Shown here piece by piece: positions 46,349 through 56,958 of a stretch of DNA of 64,000 nt (position 1 is its first letter; every line of letters begins with the position of its first letter). A program made the position numbers and the translations under genes. This DNA comes from Pseudidiomarina indica (lineage in GTDB: Bacteria; Pseudomonadota; Gammaproteobacteria; Enterobacterales; Alteromonadaceae), in NCBI RefSeq assembly GCF_900104245.1, contig NZ_FMXN01000011.1, forward strand, positions 1-64,000, given 5' to 3'. Below the pieces are notes generated by a model that worked only from the letters and a program-made list of their open reading frames with translations, did no database searches and was not told the origin of the DNA.

Positions 46349-48472
46349 TTAATAAAAGCGCTCGTTATTTGTTGCCATTTTAACCAATAATGGTGCTGGC
46401 GTGTATCGTTCACCCAAAGAATTTTGGTATTGCTGTAAACGTTCGACCACAGTGCCGAGGCCTAACGCATCCATATAACGGAATGGGCCCCCAAGGAAGG
46501 GCGGGAAACCAATGCCAAAAATCGCGCCGATGTCGCCATCGCGAGCATTGCGAATCACCCCTTCATCAAGGCAATAGGCGGCTTCGTTCAACATAAGCAG
46601 CACCGTCCGCTGCACCAGTTCATTGTCTGCCAGCTGCGCGGATGGTGTCAGCCCGAGGAGTGAATAGATACTTTCATCCACCGCCTTGCCTGCTTTTTTA
46701 CCTTGGTAAGTATAAAAACCTTTCTTATTTTTCTTACCGCGCCGATCGTCCTTCATCAGCTTTTCGAAGGCAGCTGGAGCTTGGAAACGGTCACCAAGTT
46801 CGGCAGCTAAAATAGGGGCGACTTTCGCAGCCACATCGATGCCAACTTCGTCCATTAACTTGATCGGCCCCACGGGGAACCCAAATTGCACCAGCGCCTG
46901 ATCAATGCGATCAATCGGCTCCCCCGCTAACACCAACCGTGCCGCCTCGTTCATGTAAGGAGCTAAAATCCGGTTCACATAAAACCCAGCACCGTCTTTG
47001 ACTACAATCGGGGTCTTCCCTTGCCGTTTTGCCAAAGCCACGGTGGTGGCAATGGTTTCATCTGTAGTGCCGGGATGAGTAATGATTTCAGCCAAAGGCA
47101 TTTTGTCGACCGGCGAAAAGTAATGTAAGCCAATGACATTTTCAGGTCGCTGCGCCTGTGCGGCAATTTGAGTGATGGGTAAGCTTGACGTATTACTTGC
47201 GAAAATCGTATTCGGCCCCGTAACAGCTTCGATTTCGGCAACCATTTGCTGTTTCAACGCCAAATCTTCAAAGACAGCTTCAATGACCACATCGGTTCCT
47301 GCGAAACCACTGTAATCCAGGGTGCCACTCAAATGCAGCATGGTGGCTTCCAATTCTGCACGCGCCATATGCTTCCGCTTAACCTTTTTATTCAACAGGT
47401 CGTAGCTATAGCGCAACGCATGCACAATGCCCTCTTCACGAATATCTTTAATTCGTGCCGGAATTCCTGCTTTGCTAGCGGTGACATAGGCAATGCCGCC
47501 CCCCATTAACCCACCGCCAAGAATCCCCACTTGCTTCACTGTGCGCGGTTTTGTCTCGCCGGCCCCGGTTTCTTTCTTCATTTCGGTGGTAGCAAAGAAA
47601 ATATTCCGCAATTGCTTCGACTCTGGTGTCATGGCTAATTCACCAAACGACCGTGCTTCACGTTCACAGCCAGCTTGGAAGCCTTTGTCAGCGCCATGGG
47701 AAACAGTATCAATAATATGATCCAACGCTGGATAGTTATTGAGCGCTTTCGCCTGTGCTTGCTCACGCGCTTTGGAGAAAATAATGCCGCGCCCAACGGC
47801 GGTTCCTTCTAACAAGCGATGGAACCACGGCAGTTTCGCTTTACGAACTTTGGCTTTTCCTGTGAGGGCCAGTTTCACCGCTGCTTCCAGCAAAATAGTC
47901 GCTGGCACAACATCATCAACAATGCCTAATTTTTTGGCTTGTTTCGCACGTAACTGCTTCCCGGTCAGAATCAATGGCAACGCCTTTTGAATGCCAATCA
48001 AACGCGGCAAACGTTGGGTTCCCCCTGAGCCAGGCAACAGCCCTAATTGCACTTCAGGCAGCCCAATGACGGTGCGCGAATTATCAGTCGCCACCCGGTA
48101 ATGACAGGCCAACGCCAATTCCAATCCACCGCCTAAACAGGCGCCATCAATGGCCGCAACCACTGGGATTTTCAGAGCTTCGATGCGGTCAAACATGGCC
48201 TGACCTTGACGTGCTAAACTTTCTGCATCTGCGGCGTTTTCACATGCGGCAATCATGCCAATATCTGCACCAGCCACGAATGAACCAGGCTTATCACTGA
48301 TGATGACCACCCCTTTTAAGTCGCGTTGTTGCTCAATTTGCTGCAATACCTGCGCCACTTCATGAGCAAAGGTCGCTTTCAAGGTGTTCATTGATTCACC
48401 TGGGACATTGATGTGGATGACCGCTATCTGATCATCTCGTAACTCGAGCGTAAAAGCGTGTTGTTCGGTCAT
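46349..48472 (-). CDS. fadJ: Fatty acid oxidation complex alpha subunit FadJ
   Basis: 707 residues. N-terminal crotonase domain with oxyanion-hole segments ([34 protein letters not shown]) giving enoyl-CoA hydratase, then an NAD-binding 3-hydroxyacyl-CoA dehydrogenase ([36 protein letters not shown]). Its start overlaps the fadI stop (TAATG). The fadI-fadJ order and length favour FadJ over FadB. Confidence 0.93.
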   Translation of the reverse strand: MTEQHAFTLELRDDQIAVIHINVPGESMNTLKATFAHEVAQVLQQIEQQRDLKGVVIISDKPGSFVAGADIGMIAACENAADAESLARQGQAMFDRIEALKIPVVAAIDGACLGGGLELALACHYRVATDNSRTVIGLPEVQLGLLPGSGGTQRLPRLIGIQKALPLILTGKQLRAKQAKKLGIVDDVVPATILLEAAVKLALTGKAKVRKAKLPWFHRLLEGTAVGRGIIFSKAREQAQAKALNNYPALDHIIDTVSHGADKGFQAGCEREARSFGELAMTPESKQLRNIFFATTEMKKETGAGETKPRTVKQVGILGGGLMGGGIAYVTASKAGIPARIKDIREEGIVHALRYSYDLLNKKVKRKHMARAELEATMLHLSGTLDYSGFAGTDVVIEAVFEDLALKQQMVAEIEAVTGPNTIFASNTSSLPITQIAAQAQRPENVIGLHYFSPVDKMPLAEIITHPGTTDETIATTVALAKRQGKTPIVVKDGAGFYVNRILAPYMNEAARLVLAGEPIDRIDQALVQFGFPVGPIKLMDEVGIDVAAKVAPILAAELGDRFQAPAAFEKLMKDDRRGKKNKKGFYTYQGKKAGKAVDESIYSLLGLTPSAQLADNELVQRTVLLMLNEAAYCLDEGVIRNARDGDIGAIFGIGFPPFLGGPFRYMDALGLGTVVERLQQYQNSLGERYTPAPLLVKMATNNERFY

Positions 48473-49782
48473 TATTCAGTCTCCACAATCATTGCTGCAC
48501 CTAAACCACCGGCGGCACACGCGGTGGTCAAGCCAATGCCGCCACCACGACGTTTTAATTCATTCAACGTTTGCGTCAATAACCGCGTTCCCGTCGCTGC
48601 AAACGGATGACCATAGGCCAGCGAGCCCCCCATGACGTTGAATTTATCCATATCAATTTCACCAATCGCTTCACTGCGTCCGAGCTTCTCTTGCGCAAAC
48701 TTTTTGCTGGCAAACATTTTCATGTTGGCTAAAGTTTGCGCCGCAAAGGCTTCATGCATTTCAATTAAAGTTAAATCGTTCAACGTTAAACCGGCACGAT
48801 CGAGCGCCAGTGGCGTAGCATATGAAGGCCCCATCAACATGTCTTCCCACACATCGATGGCTGCAAAGGCGTAACTACGGATATAACCTAAGATGTCATA
48901 TCCCATAGCTTTGGCTTTGCTTTCTGTCATTAATAAAATGGCACTGGCGCCGTCCGTTAACGCGGTGCTATTGGCCGCTGTCACGGTACCATGCTTGCGA
49001 TCAAAAACCGGTCGCAGTTTGCTATAACTGGCTAAATCGGAGTTGCTACGAACCGTATTATCGCGCTTGAGAAAATCTCGGTAAGGCTCAGCATAGGCAG
49101 TCATTACTTCCGCGTCTAAATGGCCAGCTTCCCACGCAGCATGCGCTAGGGTATGGGAACGATGCGCCAGCGCATCTTGGTCAGCGCGACTAATCCCATG
49201 AGTTTTCGCCATTTGCTCTGCCGTATCCCCCATGGTTAAACCGGTACTGTATTCAGCAATCGCTGGGGGCACGGGTAACAGATCTTTTAATCGAAGGCGC
49301 TTGAAAATTGCTAACCGTTGGCCTAATGTTTTCGCTCGATTAAGATCAACCAAGGCATGGGCCAGCTGTCGCGATACCCCGATAGGTAATACTGAGGACG
49401 AGTCCGCGCCGCCGGCAATACCGACACTGATATTGCCAGCCATCATGCTTTCCACCACGTTCACCGTAGTTTGGAAGCTCGTTGCACAGGCTCGTGATAC
49501 ACTGTATGCGTCTGTCGAAACAGGTAAGTTTGTGCCTAAGACAATTTCCCGAGCAATGTTCGGGGCTTTCGGCATTTGGACCACTTGGCCATACACTAAC
49601 AACTCCACTTCGCGTGGGTCTAGGCTATAGCGGTTAATGAGCTCTTGCACCACCATCTTGCCCATATCCAAGGCAGGGACACCATGAAAATACGTCGCCT
49701 GTTTGGCAAAAGGTGTGCGCAAACCAGCCACAATCGCAATCCGGTCGCCTGCAGCAGTAGTCAAATTCTGACGTGCGGCCAT
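48472..49782 (-). CDS. fadI: 3-ketoacyl-CoA thiolase FadI
   Basis: 436 residues, matching FadI rather than the shorter FadA (about 387). Active Cys in [11 protein letters not shown], catalytic His in [14 protein letters not shown] and second Cys in [12 protein letters not shown]. It cleaves 3-ketoacyl-CoA in beta-oxidation. A FadR-like operator lies about 40-55 bases upstream. Confidence 0.94.
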   Translation of the reverse strand: MAARQNLTTAAGDRIAIVAGLRTPFAKQATYFHGVPALDMGKMVVQELINRYSLDPREVELLVYGQVVQMPKAPNIAREIVLGTNLPVSTDAYSVSRACATSFQTTVNVVESMMAGNISVGIAGGADSSSVLPIGVSRQLAHALVDLNRAKTLGQRLAIFKRLRLKDLLPVPPAIAEYSTGLTMGDTAEQMAKTHGISRADQDALAHRSHTLAHAAWEAGHLDAEVMTAYAEPYRDFLKRDNTVRSNSDLASYSKLRPVFDRKHGTVTAANSTALTDGASAILLMTESKAKAMGYDILGYIRSYAFAAIDVWEDMLMGPSYATPLALDRAGLTLNDLTLIEMHEAFAAQTLANMKMFASKKFAQEKLGRSEAIGEIDMDKFNVMGGSLAYGHPFAATGTRLLTQTLNELKRRGGGIGLTTACAAGGLGAAMIVETE

Positions 49783-49820
49783 AGATTTATCCTCTGTTGT
49801 TTTGTTATGGTCATTCCTTA

Positions 49821-49837
49821 CTCTGGTCTGACCTCAT
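49821..49837 (-). promoter_or_regulatory. FadR-like operator upstream of fadI
   Basis: CTCTGGTCTGACCTCAT contains the TGGTCNGACC core of the E. coli FadR site (consensus AACTGGTCNGACNTGTT). It lies in the fadI promoter region, where acyl-CoA-responsive repression is expected. Confidence 0.6.
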
Positions 49838-49936
49838 GATTAGTTACAAATTTTAGCGGGTCTTGGGCAAGAATTAAACCGTTGTTTTCGGTAAAGTGCG
49901 AACAGCATAGCGCGCACGTATCAAAGAAGTTTAACG

Positions 49937-50911
49937 ATGATGCAGAGGAATCTAATGGCAGCTGAACAGTTTCAAGCACTACGCGAGTATCTCGATAGTC
50001 AAGTATTAGGGCAACCTGCTTTCACTGAAAGCCTCCTTATTGCCCTATTAGCCGATGGCCATTTATTAGTAGAAGGCCCCCCAGGGTTGGCAAAAACCCG
50101 CGCCGTTAACGCGCTTGCTAAAGGAGTTGAAGGTGAATTTCACCGCGTCCAATTCACGCCGGACTTGTTGCCGGCAGACTTAACCGGAACAGACATCTAT
50201 CGTCCAGAGACTGGCGAGTTTGTCTTTCAACCCGGTCCACTCTTCCACCACATTATTTTAGCGGACGAAATCAACCGCGCCCCGGCGAAAGTGCAATCGG
50301 CTCTACTCGAAGCCATGGCTGAGCGACAAATTACGGTTGGACAAAAAACCTATCCGTTGCCTGAGTTATTCATGGTACTTGCCACGCAAAACCCGCTGGA
50401 GCAAGAAGGAACTTACCCGCTGCCTGAAGCTCAGCTCGACCGTTTCTTAATGCATTTAAATCTGGATTATCCGAATGCTGAAATTGAGCGCGATATTCTC
50501 CGCTTAACTCGGGGTGAAGAACTGGCGGGACAAGCAAAAATGCCCCAACCATTGCGGCAAGCTGACATTTTCCAAGCCCGCCGCGAAGTACTTAGTATTT
50601 ATATGGACGAAGCGGTGGAAAATTACTTGGTGCAATTGGTCGTGGCCACCCGTCAGCCGGAGTTCTATAGCGCCGACGTGGCCCGCTGGCTGAGCTACGG
50701 TGCTAGTCCTCGTGCCACCATCGCTCTTGACCGTTGTGCTCGAGCACGCGCATGGTTGCAACAGCGTGATTTTGTGACCCCTGATGACATCCATGCGGTG
50801 TACGCCAACGTCTTACGACATCGCGTTATTTTGAGTTATCAAGCAGAGGCTGATGGCATCAACACCGATCAGGTGCTGGCGCAATTGCTCCAACTGGTTC
50901 CCTCACCGTAA
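49937..50911 (+). CDS. MoxR-family AAA+ ATPase
   Basis: 324 residues (ATG 49937, with 49940 as alternative). Walker A EGPPGLAKTRAVN, Walker B HIILADEINRAPAKVQ and sensor ATQNPLEQEGTYPLPEAQLDRF. MoxR ATPases act with VWA partners in protein or metal-centre maturation. First gene of a six-gene Bat-type operon; its stop abuts the next ATG (TAAATG). Confidence 0.93.
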   Translation: MMQRNLMAAEQFQALREYLDSQVLGQPAFTESLLIALLADGHLLVEGPPGLAKTRAVNALAKGVEGEFHRVQFTPDLLPADLTGTDIYRPETGEFVFQPGPLFHHIILADEINRAPAKVQSALLEAMAERQITVGQKTYPLPELFMVLATQNPLEQEGTYPLPEAQLDRFLMHLNLDYPNAEIERDILRLTRGEELAGQAKMPQPLRQADIFQARREVLSIYMDEAVENYLVQLVVATRQPEFYSADVARWLSYGASPRATIALDRCARARAWLQQRDFVTPDDIHAVYANVLRHRVILSYQAEADGINTDQVLAQLLQLVPSP

Positions 50912-51895
50912 ATGAAAATAGACGCTTCCATGTTAACGGCCACTGAAGTTGAACAATGGTTGAATACCTGGCGCAGTAACGGTATCCACGTACAAAGCCA
51001 TGAGCTCATGTACTACCGTAGTAAAGTCGCAGCATTTCAACGATTCCGCCGGTTACACCCACCACCCGGTCGGGGTGGCGCCCTACTCAGTCGCTTTAAA
51101 GGGCGCGGAATGGAGTTTGATGAGTACCGTCACTATCAAGCAGGGGATGATGTTCGCACCATCGACTGGCGCGTCACCGCACGTACCGGAACGCCACACA
51201 CCAAACTATTTCGTGAGGAGCGAGAGCGCCCTGTCTTTGTCGCGGTTGATTTAAGTCATAGCATGCAGTTTGGCAGCCAATTGCTCTTCAAATCGGTGCA
51301 GGCCTGCCATCTTGCGGCGGTGGTTGCTTGGTTGGCGGTTGCTCGCGGGGATCGTATCGGCGCTGTGATTGGCAGCCAAGCCAGTCATGTTGAAGTGAAA
51401 CCACAGGACCGTGAGCACGGCGCACAGCAAGTGATTCACCATTTAGTGGAACAGCAACAGGCAGCCGTGAACCATTGGCTACACCAGCGTCACCATCAAA
51501 ATGTCTTTGCCGATACCCTTGCACGGGTGCAGCACATTGCACGTCCCGGCAGTATTATTTATCTGATCAGCGATTGGCAATCCGATGACCCTGCGTTGTG
51601 GCGCAGTTTGTTGGCTCTGCAGCGCCATTGCCAATTGGTTCCGTTTTTTGTTAGTGATCCGCTGGAACAAGAACTGCCCCACATCACTGGCACAGGGCAA
51701 CTCAAATTAACCGATGGTGAGCAACAACTCACCATGAACCCAGCGAACGTCCAACAGCGTGAGCACTATGCCGCGGCACAAAGTGAGTGGTTACATTCAC
51801 GTATTCAGCAATGGCGTAATCTGGGAGGGAACTTGCGCCACTTCAGTGCCGCGCAGCCCCTTGAATTACAATGGCCCGGAGAGATATTACGATGA
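50912..51895 (+). CDS. DUF58 domain protein
   Basis: 327 residues. The DUF58 signature is at about 65-95 (GRGMEFDEYRHYQAGDDVRTIDWRVTARTG), followed by a VWA-like fold (VFVAVDLSHSMQFG; IYLISDWQSDD). Found next to MoxR genes throughout bacteria. Translationally coupled on both sides. Confidence 0.92.
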   Translation: MKIDASMLTATEVEQWLNTWRSNGIHVQSHELMYYRSKVAAFQRFRRLHPPPGRGGALLSRFKGRGMEFDEYRHYQAGDDVRTIDWRVTARTGTPHTKLFREERERPVFVAVDLSHSMQFGSQLLFKSVQACHLAAVVAWLAVARGDRIGAVIGSQASHVEVKPQDREHGAQQVIHHLVEQQQAAVNHWLHQRHHQNVFADTLARVQHIARPGSIIYLISDWQSDDPALWRSLLALQRHCQLVPFFVSDPLEQELPHITGTGQLKLTDGEQQLTMNPANVQQREHYAAAQSEWLHSRIQQWRNLGGNLRHFSAAQPLELQWPGEILR

Positions 51896-52365
51896 CCCTG
51901 CAAGCTCCCATTCATGATATCGTGGTGGCGCCAGCGGCACATTGGTGGCCCTTGGCCCCGGGTTGGTACCTGTTAGGTCTGGTCGCCATCACCGTAGGCC
52001 TGATCGCCATGATCGGCTGGGCTCGTCGCTACCTGCGCTTGCGTCCTCGACGTCTTGCCATCCAACAGCTCCAGCAACAGGCCCCGACGCGCGTCACCGA
52101 GATTACCCTGTTGCTCAAACAAGCCGCCTTGGCGTATCACTCGCACGCTGCCATGGGCGTGTGGTGGGAGTTTTTAGCCAAGCAATTGCCACCCTCCCTA
52201 CGGCAAACCTATCAGCCATTGCTACAAAACTTAGCCACCATCAGCTATCAACCGCAGTCGCAGCAACAAACTTGGGTCGAGCCTTATCGCGAGTTTGCCT
52301 TAGTCTGGCTACAACAGGCTCTGCCACCGCGTCACCCTAATATGACGGAGCCTGGCCATGATTGA
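51892..52365 (+). CDS. DUF4381 membrane protein
   Basis: ATG 51892 overlaps the previous stop (ATGA). 157 residues. One membrane helix (about 23-43) preceded by a Trp/Pro-rich stretch (HWWPLAPGWY), then a helical cytoplasmic domain. Typical small partner between DUF58 and BatA genes. Its end overlaps the next gene by 8 bases. Confidence 0.85.
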   Translation: MTLQAPIHDIVVAPAAHWWPLAPGWYLLGLVAITVGLIAMIGWARRYLRLRPRRLAIQQLQQQAPTRVTEITLLLKQAALAYHSHAAMGVWWEFLAKQLPPSLRQTYQPLLQNLATISYQPQSQQQTWVEPYREFALVWLQQALPPRHPNMTEPGHD

Positions 52366-53347
52366 GTTTGCTTGGTGGTGGCCTTTATTACTATGGCCCA
52401 TTCCGTTCCTTTATCGGTGGCGCCGTCGGCATTATCAACAACAGCACACCCCGTTAACCATCACGCGGTTACCCGCAGTTCTTAACGACACACCAGTCGT
52501 CGGGTCGCGCAGTTGGGGCTGGACCTTACTCGCCATCACGATCTGGAGCTTGTTGGTGCTTGCCTTGATGCGCCCACAGTGGTTAGGAGAACCGATTGTT
52601 GCTCATCACGAAGCACGTGAGATGATGATTGCCGTTGACCTTTCAGGCAGTATGGAGATTGCAGATATGGCGATTGCCGGGCAACAGGTCGATCGCCTCA
52701 CCATGCTGAAGCATGTGATGCATGATTTTATTGAGCGGCGTGACGGCGACCGTATCGGCTTAATTCTGTTCGCCGATACCGCCTATGTGCAAGCACCCAT
52801 GACCTTTGACCGTTCGACCGTGCAAAAAATGCTGGATGACACGGTATTACGCTTAATTGGTGAGCGTACCGCAATTGGGGACGCCATTGCTTTAGCCGTG
52901 AAGCGTTTTGCGGATCGTCCGCAAACCAATAAAATTTTGGTTCTAGTCACCGACGGACAAAATACAGCAGGCAACGTCGACCCTCTCCAAGCGCTTGAAT
53001 TAGCGAAATATTATGATGTTAAAATCTATACGATTGGCGTGGGCGCGGAAGAAGTCATTATTGATGGTTTTTTTGGCCAACGTCGGGTGAATCCAAGTCG
53101 TGATCTTGATGAAAACCTCTTACGGCGATTAGCCGATGAAACCGGTGGCGCCTATTTCCGAGCACGGAGCACCGAAGAGTTAGAACAGATTTACGTCGAA
53201 CTTGATGCCTATGAACCGGTTCAGGGAGATGCCCAGTTACGGCGTCCACAAACCGCTTTATTCTTTTGGCCCCTCGGTATCGCATGGGGTTTAATGCTGA
53301 TTGCAGGCCTTATCCAAGCCTGGAAAAGCTGGAGGCAACATGGCTGA
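52358..53347 (+). CDS. BatA-type VWA membrane protein
   Basis: 329 residues. N-terminal membrane anchor (EFAWWWPLLLWPIPFLY), second helix about 50-70, VWA domain with MIDAS residues (AVDLSGSMEIAD; RTAIGDAI; VTDGQNTAG), C-terminal helix (FFWPLGIAWGLMLIAG). Bat proteins are linked to stress tolerance and periplasmic homeostasis in other bacteria; the role here is open. Confidence 0.9.
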   Translation: MIEFAWWWPLLLWPIPFLYRWRRRHYQQQHTPLTITRLPAVLNDTPVVGSRSWGWTLLAITIWSLLVLALMRPQWLGEPIVAHHEAREMMIAVDLSGSMEIADMAIAGQQVDRLTMLKHVMHDFIERRDGDRIGLILFADTAYVQAPMTFDRSTVQKMLDDTVLRLIGERTAIGDAIALAVKRFADRPQTNKILVLVTDGQNTAGNVDPLQALELAKYYDVKIYTIGVGAEEVIIDGFFGQRRVNPSRDLDENLLRRLADETGGAYFRARSTEELEQIYVELDAYEPVQGDAQLRRPQTALFFWPLGIAWGLMLIAGLIQAWKSWRQHG

Positions 53348-55154
53348 GTTTCATTTTATCCGCCCGTGGTGGTTGCTAACCATTCTACCAATTTTGCTAC
53401 TCACTTGGTGGCTGTGGCGCGCGCGTCAACGCCAACATAGTTGGGAAACTGTTCTTCCGCGTCACTTACGACCCGTATTGTTGACCACCGAACAGCGACC
53501 ATCGACCCATGGGCTAACGAGCATTTTTCTGGGGTTAGCATTAACAGTTAGCGCCATCGCGTTAGCCGGCCCCGCGTGGGAGCGATTGCCACAACCGGTG
53601 TTCCAAGCTCGTACCGGCTCCGTGATTGTCATGGATTTATCCATGTCTATGTATAGCACTGACTTAAGTCCCAATCGGCTCGGCCAAATGCGTTTTAAAG
53701 CAGCCGACCTCGCGACCCAATATTTAGACGGTGATATCGGCCTTATCGCCTACGCCGGTGATGCGTTTGTCATTAGCCCGCTCACGCCTGATGGGCAGAA
53801 TTTGACCAACCTCATCCGTGCGTTGAGTCCTGATATTATGCCAACGCCAGGCAGTTATCCGCTGCGAGCGCTGGAAATGGCGGCCAAATTACTGGCCGAT
53901 ACGGGCTACCCGCAAGGTGACATTTATTGGTTTACAGATGGTATTGATGGGCGAGATCAACTTGATATCAGTCAGTTTATCAACAACACCCGGCACCGCT
54001 TAAATATTCTCGCCGTCGGAACCCCTGCTGGGGCTCCCATTCAATTACCGGATGGTCGATTACTGCGTGACCAAGCAGGGCAAATCGTGATCCCTGCCTT
54101 GCAGCCTGATGGCCTTTCCAGACTCGCCAAACACAGTGGCGGCCATTACAGCTTGATTCGCCCTGATCAACAAGATCTCCAGTATTTAGCTGCGGCTCGA
54201 CAACTGGTTGAGGAAGGCACAGAGACCCACTTACAAGGCGGCGACCAATGGCTAGATCGTGGGCCGTGGCTGATTCCCATTGCGCTGCTATTGCTACTTC
54301 CGCTTGCTCGTCGGGGCGTTTTATTTAGTCTTGCGCCACTCATAGCAGTCGGTTTTTTGCTTCAACCTCTTGCCGTGCATGCGCAAGAGGCGGAGCAGCC
54401 ACAACCCTTACGTTGGTACCAGAAGTTATGGCAAACACCATACCAGCAAACGGATCAAGCCCTTGCGGAGGGGGCTTATGACCACGCAGCTGCGATCGCA
54501 CAAGATGCCTGGCAGCGTGGTACTGCCAACTATCGAGCAGGCCGCTACGAACAAGCCTTTGTCGATTTTAGCCAAGTTGATAATGCCGAAGGTTTCTATA
54601 ATCAAGGCAACAGTCTGATGCAATTGGAACGCTATGCCGATGCGGTCTTAGCCTATCAAGCTGCTCTGAACCGTCGCCCCCATTGGCTTGAAGCAGAAGA
54701 GAATTTAGCCTTAGCGAAGGAACTCGCTGAACAGCAGCAACAAGAGCAAGAGCAACAGCAACAAAGCGGTGAGCAACAGGCCCCGTCAGATTCAGCCAAC
54801 CCGAATCAATCAGGTGAAGGGGAATCGGGGGATGACACTGCAGAGCAGCAACCTGGTGATGACACAGAAAACTCGGATTCTTCGTCCGCTCCAGAAGATG
54901 AGGAACCGGCAGAAGCCAACGAACAAGAAGCTGCTGATGCTGAACAGGATGTCCACCAAACAGCTGAACAGCCCATGGAAACCGCTCTTGATGAGGCCGG
55001 TGATCCTGCCAGTGAGGAGCTACAGCAACAAATGCAGCAATGGTTAAATCGTATTGACGATGACCCAGCAATTTTATTACGTAACAAAATGCGTTATGAG
55101 GCCCAGCAAAGACGCCGTAGCGCGTTACCGCCAGGAGTTGAGAAATCGTGGTAA
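53340..55154 (+). CDS. BatB-type VWA protein with TPR and acidic C-terminus
   Basis: ATG 53340 has GGAGG 4 bases upstream and starts a BatA-like anchor (MAEFHFIRPWWLLTILP). 604 residues. VWA domain with VMDLSMSMYSTD, a central membrane helix (about 305-345), TPR-like repeats (about 370-460, YRAGRYEQAFVDFSQV and ERYADAVLAYQAALN), then about 110 residues of Gln/Glu/Asp-rich low complexity. It combines the BatB and BatC modules in one chain. Confidence 0.9.
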   Translation: MAEFHFIRPWWLLTILPILLLTWWLWRARQRQHSWETVLPRHLRPVLLTTEQRPSTHGLTSIFLGLALTVSAIALAGPAWERLPQPVFQARTGSVIVMDLSMSMYSTDLSPNRLGQMRFKAADLATQYLDGDIGLIAYAGDAFVISPLTPDGQNLTNLIRALSPDIMPTPGSYPLRALEMAAKLLADTGYPQGDIYWFTDGIDGRDQLDISQFINNTRHRLNILAVGTPAGAPIQLPDGRLLRDQAGQIVIPALQPDGLSRLAKHSGGHYSLIRPDQQDLQYLAAARQLVEEGTETHLQGGDQWLDRGPWLIPIALLLLLPLARRGVLFSLAPLIAVGFLLQPLAVHAQEAEQPQPLRWYQKLWQTPYQQTDQALAEGAYDHAAAIAQDAWQRGTANYRAGRYEQAFVDFSQVDNAEGFYNQGNSLMQLERYADAVLAYQAALNRRPHWLEAEENLALAKELAEQQQQEQEQQQQSGEQQAPSDSANPNQSGEGESGDDTAEQQPGDDTENSDSSSAPEDEEPAEANEQEAADAEQDVHQTAEQPMETALDEAGDPASEELQQQMQQWLNRIDDDPAILLRNKMRYEAQQRRRSALPPGVEKSW

Positions 55155-56875
55155 TGAAACTGATTAAATTCATCGCAACGATCGGAATTGCGTTGTTCAG
55201 CCTAGCAATATCCGCACAGTCACCTGAAGTGATTGCCAGCGTCGATAAAAACCCAGTCATTCAGGGTGAACCCTTTATTCTCACGATCACCGTTGACGAC
55301 GATGTGAGCGAGGCCACACTCAACATCCACGAGCAGTTACAAGATTTCCTCGTGCTGAGCACCTCATCGTCTAAACGCACGAGTGTCATTAACGGGGTGA
55401 CCACCCGCTCGACCTCGTTTATGGTTCACCTGCAAGCTCCTGAAACGGTAGGAACCTTCCGCATTCCAGCCATCAAGATTCACGATAGCGCCAGTAACGC
55501 GATTGAACTCGAAGTCATTGATGCGCAAACTGCCGAGGCCACACTTGAACAACGGCCAGCATTCATTCGCACCATTCTCGACACCGAACAAGTGTATGTG
55601 CAACAACAGTTTAAGTTAATTTCTCGTTTGTATTTAAGCGCCAATCTTCATAGTGGGAATTTAACCGCCCCAACCACCGCGGACGCCGATGTGGTGCAAT
55701 TTGGAGCCGATGAAGAGTCTTATGAAATCATCAATGGAAAACGTTACCATGTGTTTCAGCGGACCTATTTAATTACCCCACAACGGTCCGGTACTGTCAC
55801 CATCGAAGGCCCTGTATTTAATGGCCAAATTGCTCGTGATGCGGCCCGTTCCTTATTTTCTGCCATCGCGAATACACAGCCGGTCAGCGCCAAAGCTCCC
55901 CCTACGCAAATTGAGGTGTTACCACGTCCGTCAAATTGGCAGGGGCATTGGTTACCCGCTGAATTGGTCACTTTAACCGTGGAGCAGGTAGAGCCGGAAG
56001 CTCCCATTAGTGTCGGCCAACCCATTACCCTCACCTATCGGTTAACTGCTCTAGGGGTTCGTCCAGAACAGTTACCCCAGTTCAATTTTTTCGATGATTT
56101 GGAGCAAGTATCGGTTTACCCCGAAGCACCTGAGCTGGGGAGTACGGTGCGCAATGGTAAGGTCATTGCCCAACGCAGTCAGACCTTAGCCGTGATTCCT
56201 CGTACTGAAGGTACCTTAACTCTGCCAGGCGCCACGGTGCCTTGGTTTAATACGCGCTTAGGGAAAATGCAATTGGCACAAACAGATGCCATCACTATCG
56301 ACGTGGGGCCTGGCAGTATGCCGTTACCTAACCTTGCACCAAACCTTCAGCCGAGTATCGACACCGCAGCCGACAGCTTGCCCCACGAGCTTGATGTTGG
56401 CGTGGGAGCGAAAGGAGTGTCAGCCACGCCGACATCAGTCCTTGCCACTTGGCTGATGTTCCTGTTTGGCGGGTTGTGGGTGCTCACACTTATTGCTTTG
56501 GTTTGGCTGTGGCGCCGGACGCGACAAACGCCGCTCAGCGTAACCCAGGAACCCAATCTACTGGGCGGGACCTCGCTGCAAGAAATTCAACAAGCAGCCA
56601 AGGCCAACAATGCAAAATCTTGCGAAGATGCCTTGCGCCAATGGGGTCGCAACACATTAACGTTGCGGATGGATGACTTGTTAGAACTGGCAGATTATTT
56701 CCAGTATGAGCCACTCACCAGTCAGCTAGAACACCTTCAACAATGCCGTTACGGAGAATCAGCTGGCCCTTGGTTAGAAGGCAAAGCACTCTTACGAGCA
56801 TTGACCGCAGCGTTACGACAGCAACCCCGGTCACGCGCTACCCAGCAAAGCTTACAACCGCTTTACCCCCAATAA
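55154..56875 (+). CDS. BatD-like protein (oxygen tolerance family)
   Basis: ATG 55154 overlaps the previous stop (TAATG); GTG 55148 is an alternative. 573 residues. Signal peptide (MKLIKFIATIGIALFSLAISA), periplasmic beta-sandwich domains with the BatD motif NPVIQGEPFILTITVD, a membrane helix about 430-450 and a cytoplasmic tail. Last gene of the MoxR/Bat operon. Confidence 0.88.
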   Translation: MKLIKFIATIGIALFSLAISAQSPEVIASVDKNPVIQGEPFILTITVDDDVSEATLNIHEQLQDFLVLSTSSSKRTSVINGVTTRSTSFMVHLQAPETVGTFRIPAIKIHDSASNAIELEVIDAQTAEATLEQRPAFIRTILDTEQVYVQQQFKLISRLYLSANLHSGNLTAPTTADADVVQFGADEESYEIINGKRYHVFQRTYLITPQRSGTVTIEGPVFNGQIARDAARSLFSAIANTQPVSAKAPPTQIEVLPRPSNWQGHWLPAELVTLTVEQVEPEAPISVGQPITLTYRLTALGVRPEQLPQFNFFDDLEQVSVYPEAPELGSTVRNGKVIAQRSQTLAVIPRTEGTLTLPGATVPWFNTRLGKMQLAQTDAITIDVGPGSMPLPNLAPNLQPSIDTAADSLPHELDVGVGAKGVSATPTSVLATWLMFLFGGLWVLTLIALVWLWRRTRQTPLSVTQEPNLLGGTSLQEIQQAAKANNAKSCEDALRQWGRNTLTLRMDDLLELADYFQYEPLTSQLEHLQQCRYGESAGPWLEGKALLRALTAALRQQPRSRATQQSLQPLYPQ

Positions 56876-56913
56876 CGGATGTGGAGGAACCCCATAAAAA
56901 AGGGATGCCCATA

Positions 56914-56944
56914 AAAAAAGCCGAGTCATTGACTCGGCTTTTTA
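56914..56944. terminator. Bidirectional terminator between batD and ppiD
   Basis: AAAAAAGCCGAGTCA-TT-GACTCGGCTTTTT hairpin with A and T runs on both sides; serves the convergent Bat operon and ppiD. Confidence 0.9.
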
Positions 56945-56958
56945 CGATACGCTTTCCG

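Noticed and set aside
46341-46365. Terminator at the end of fadJ (ACGAGCGCTT / AGCGCTCGT stem)
   Set aside because: The stem includes the last fadJ codons and no T-run follows on the minus strand; too weak to call.
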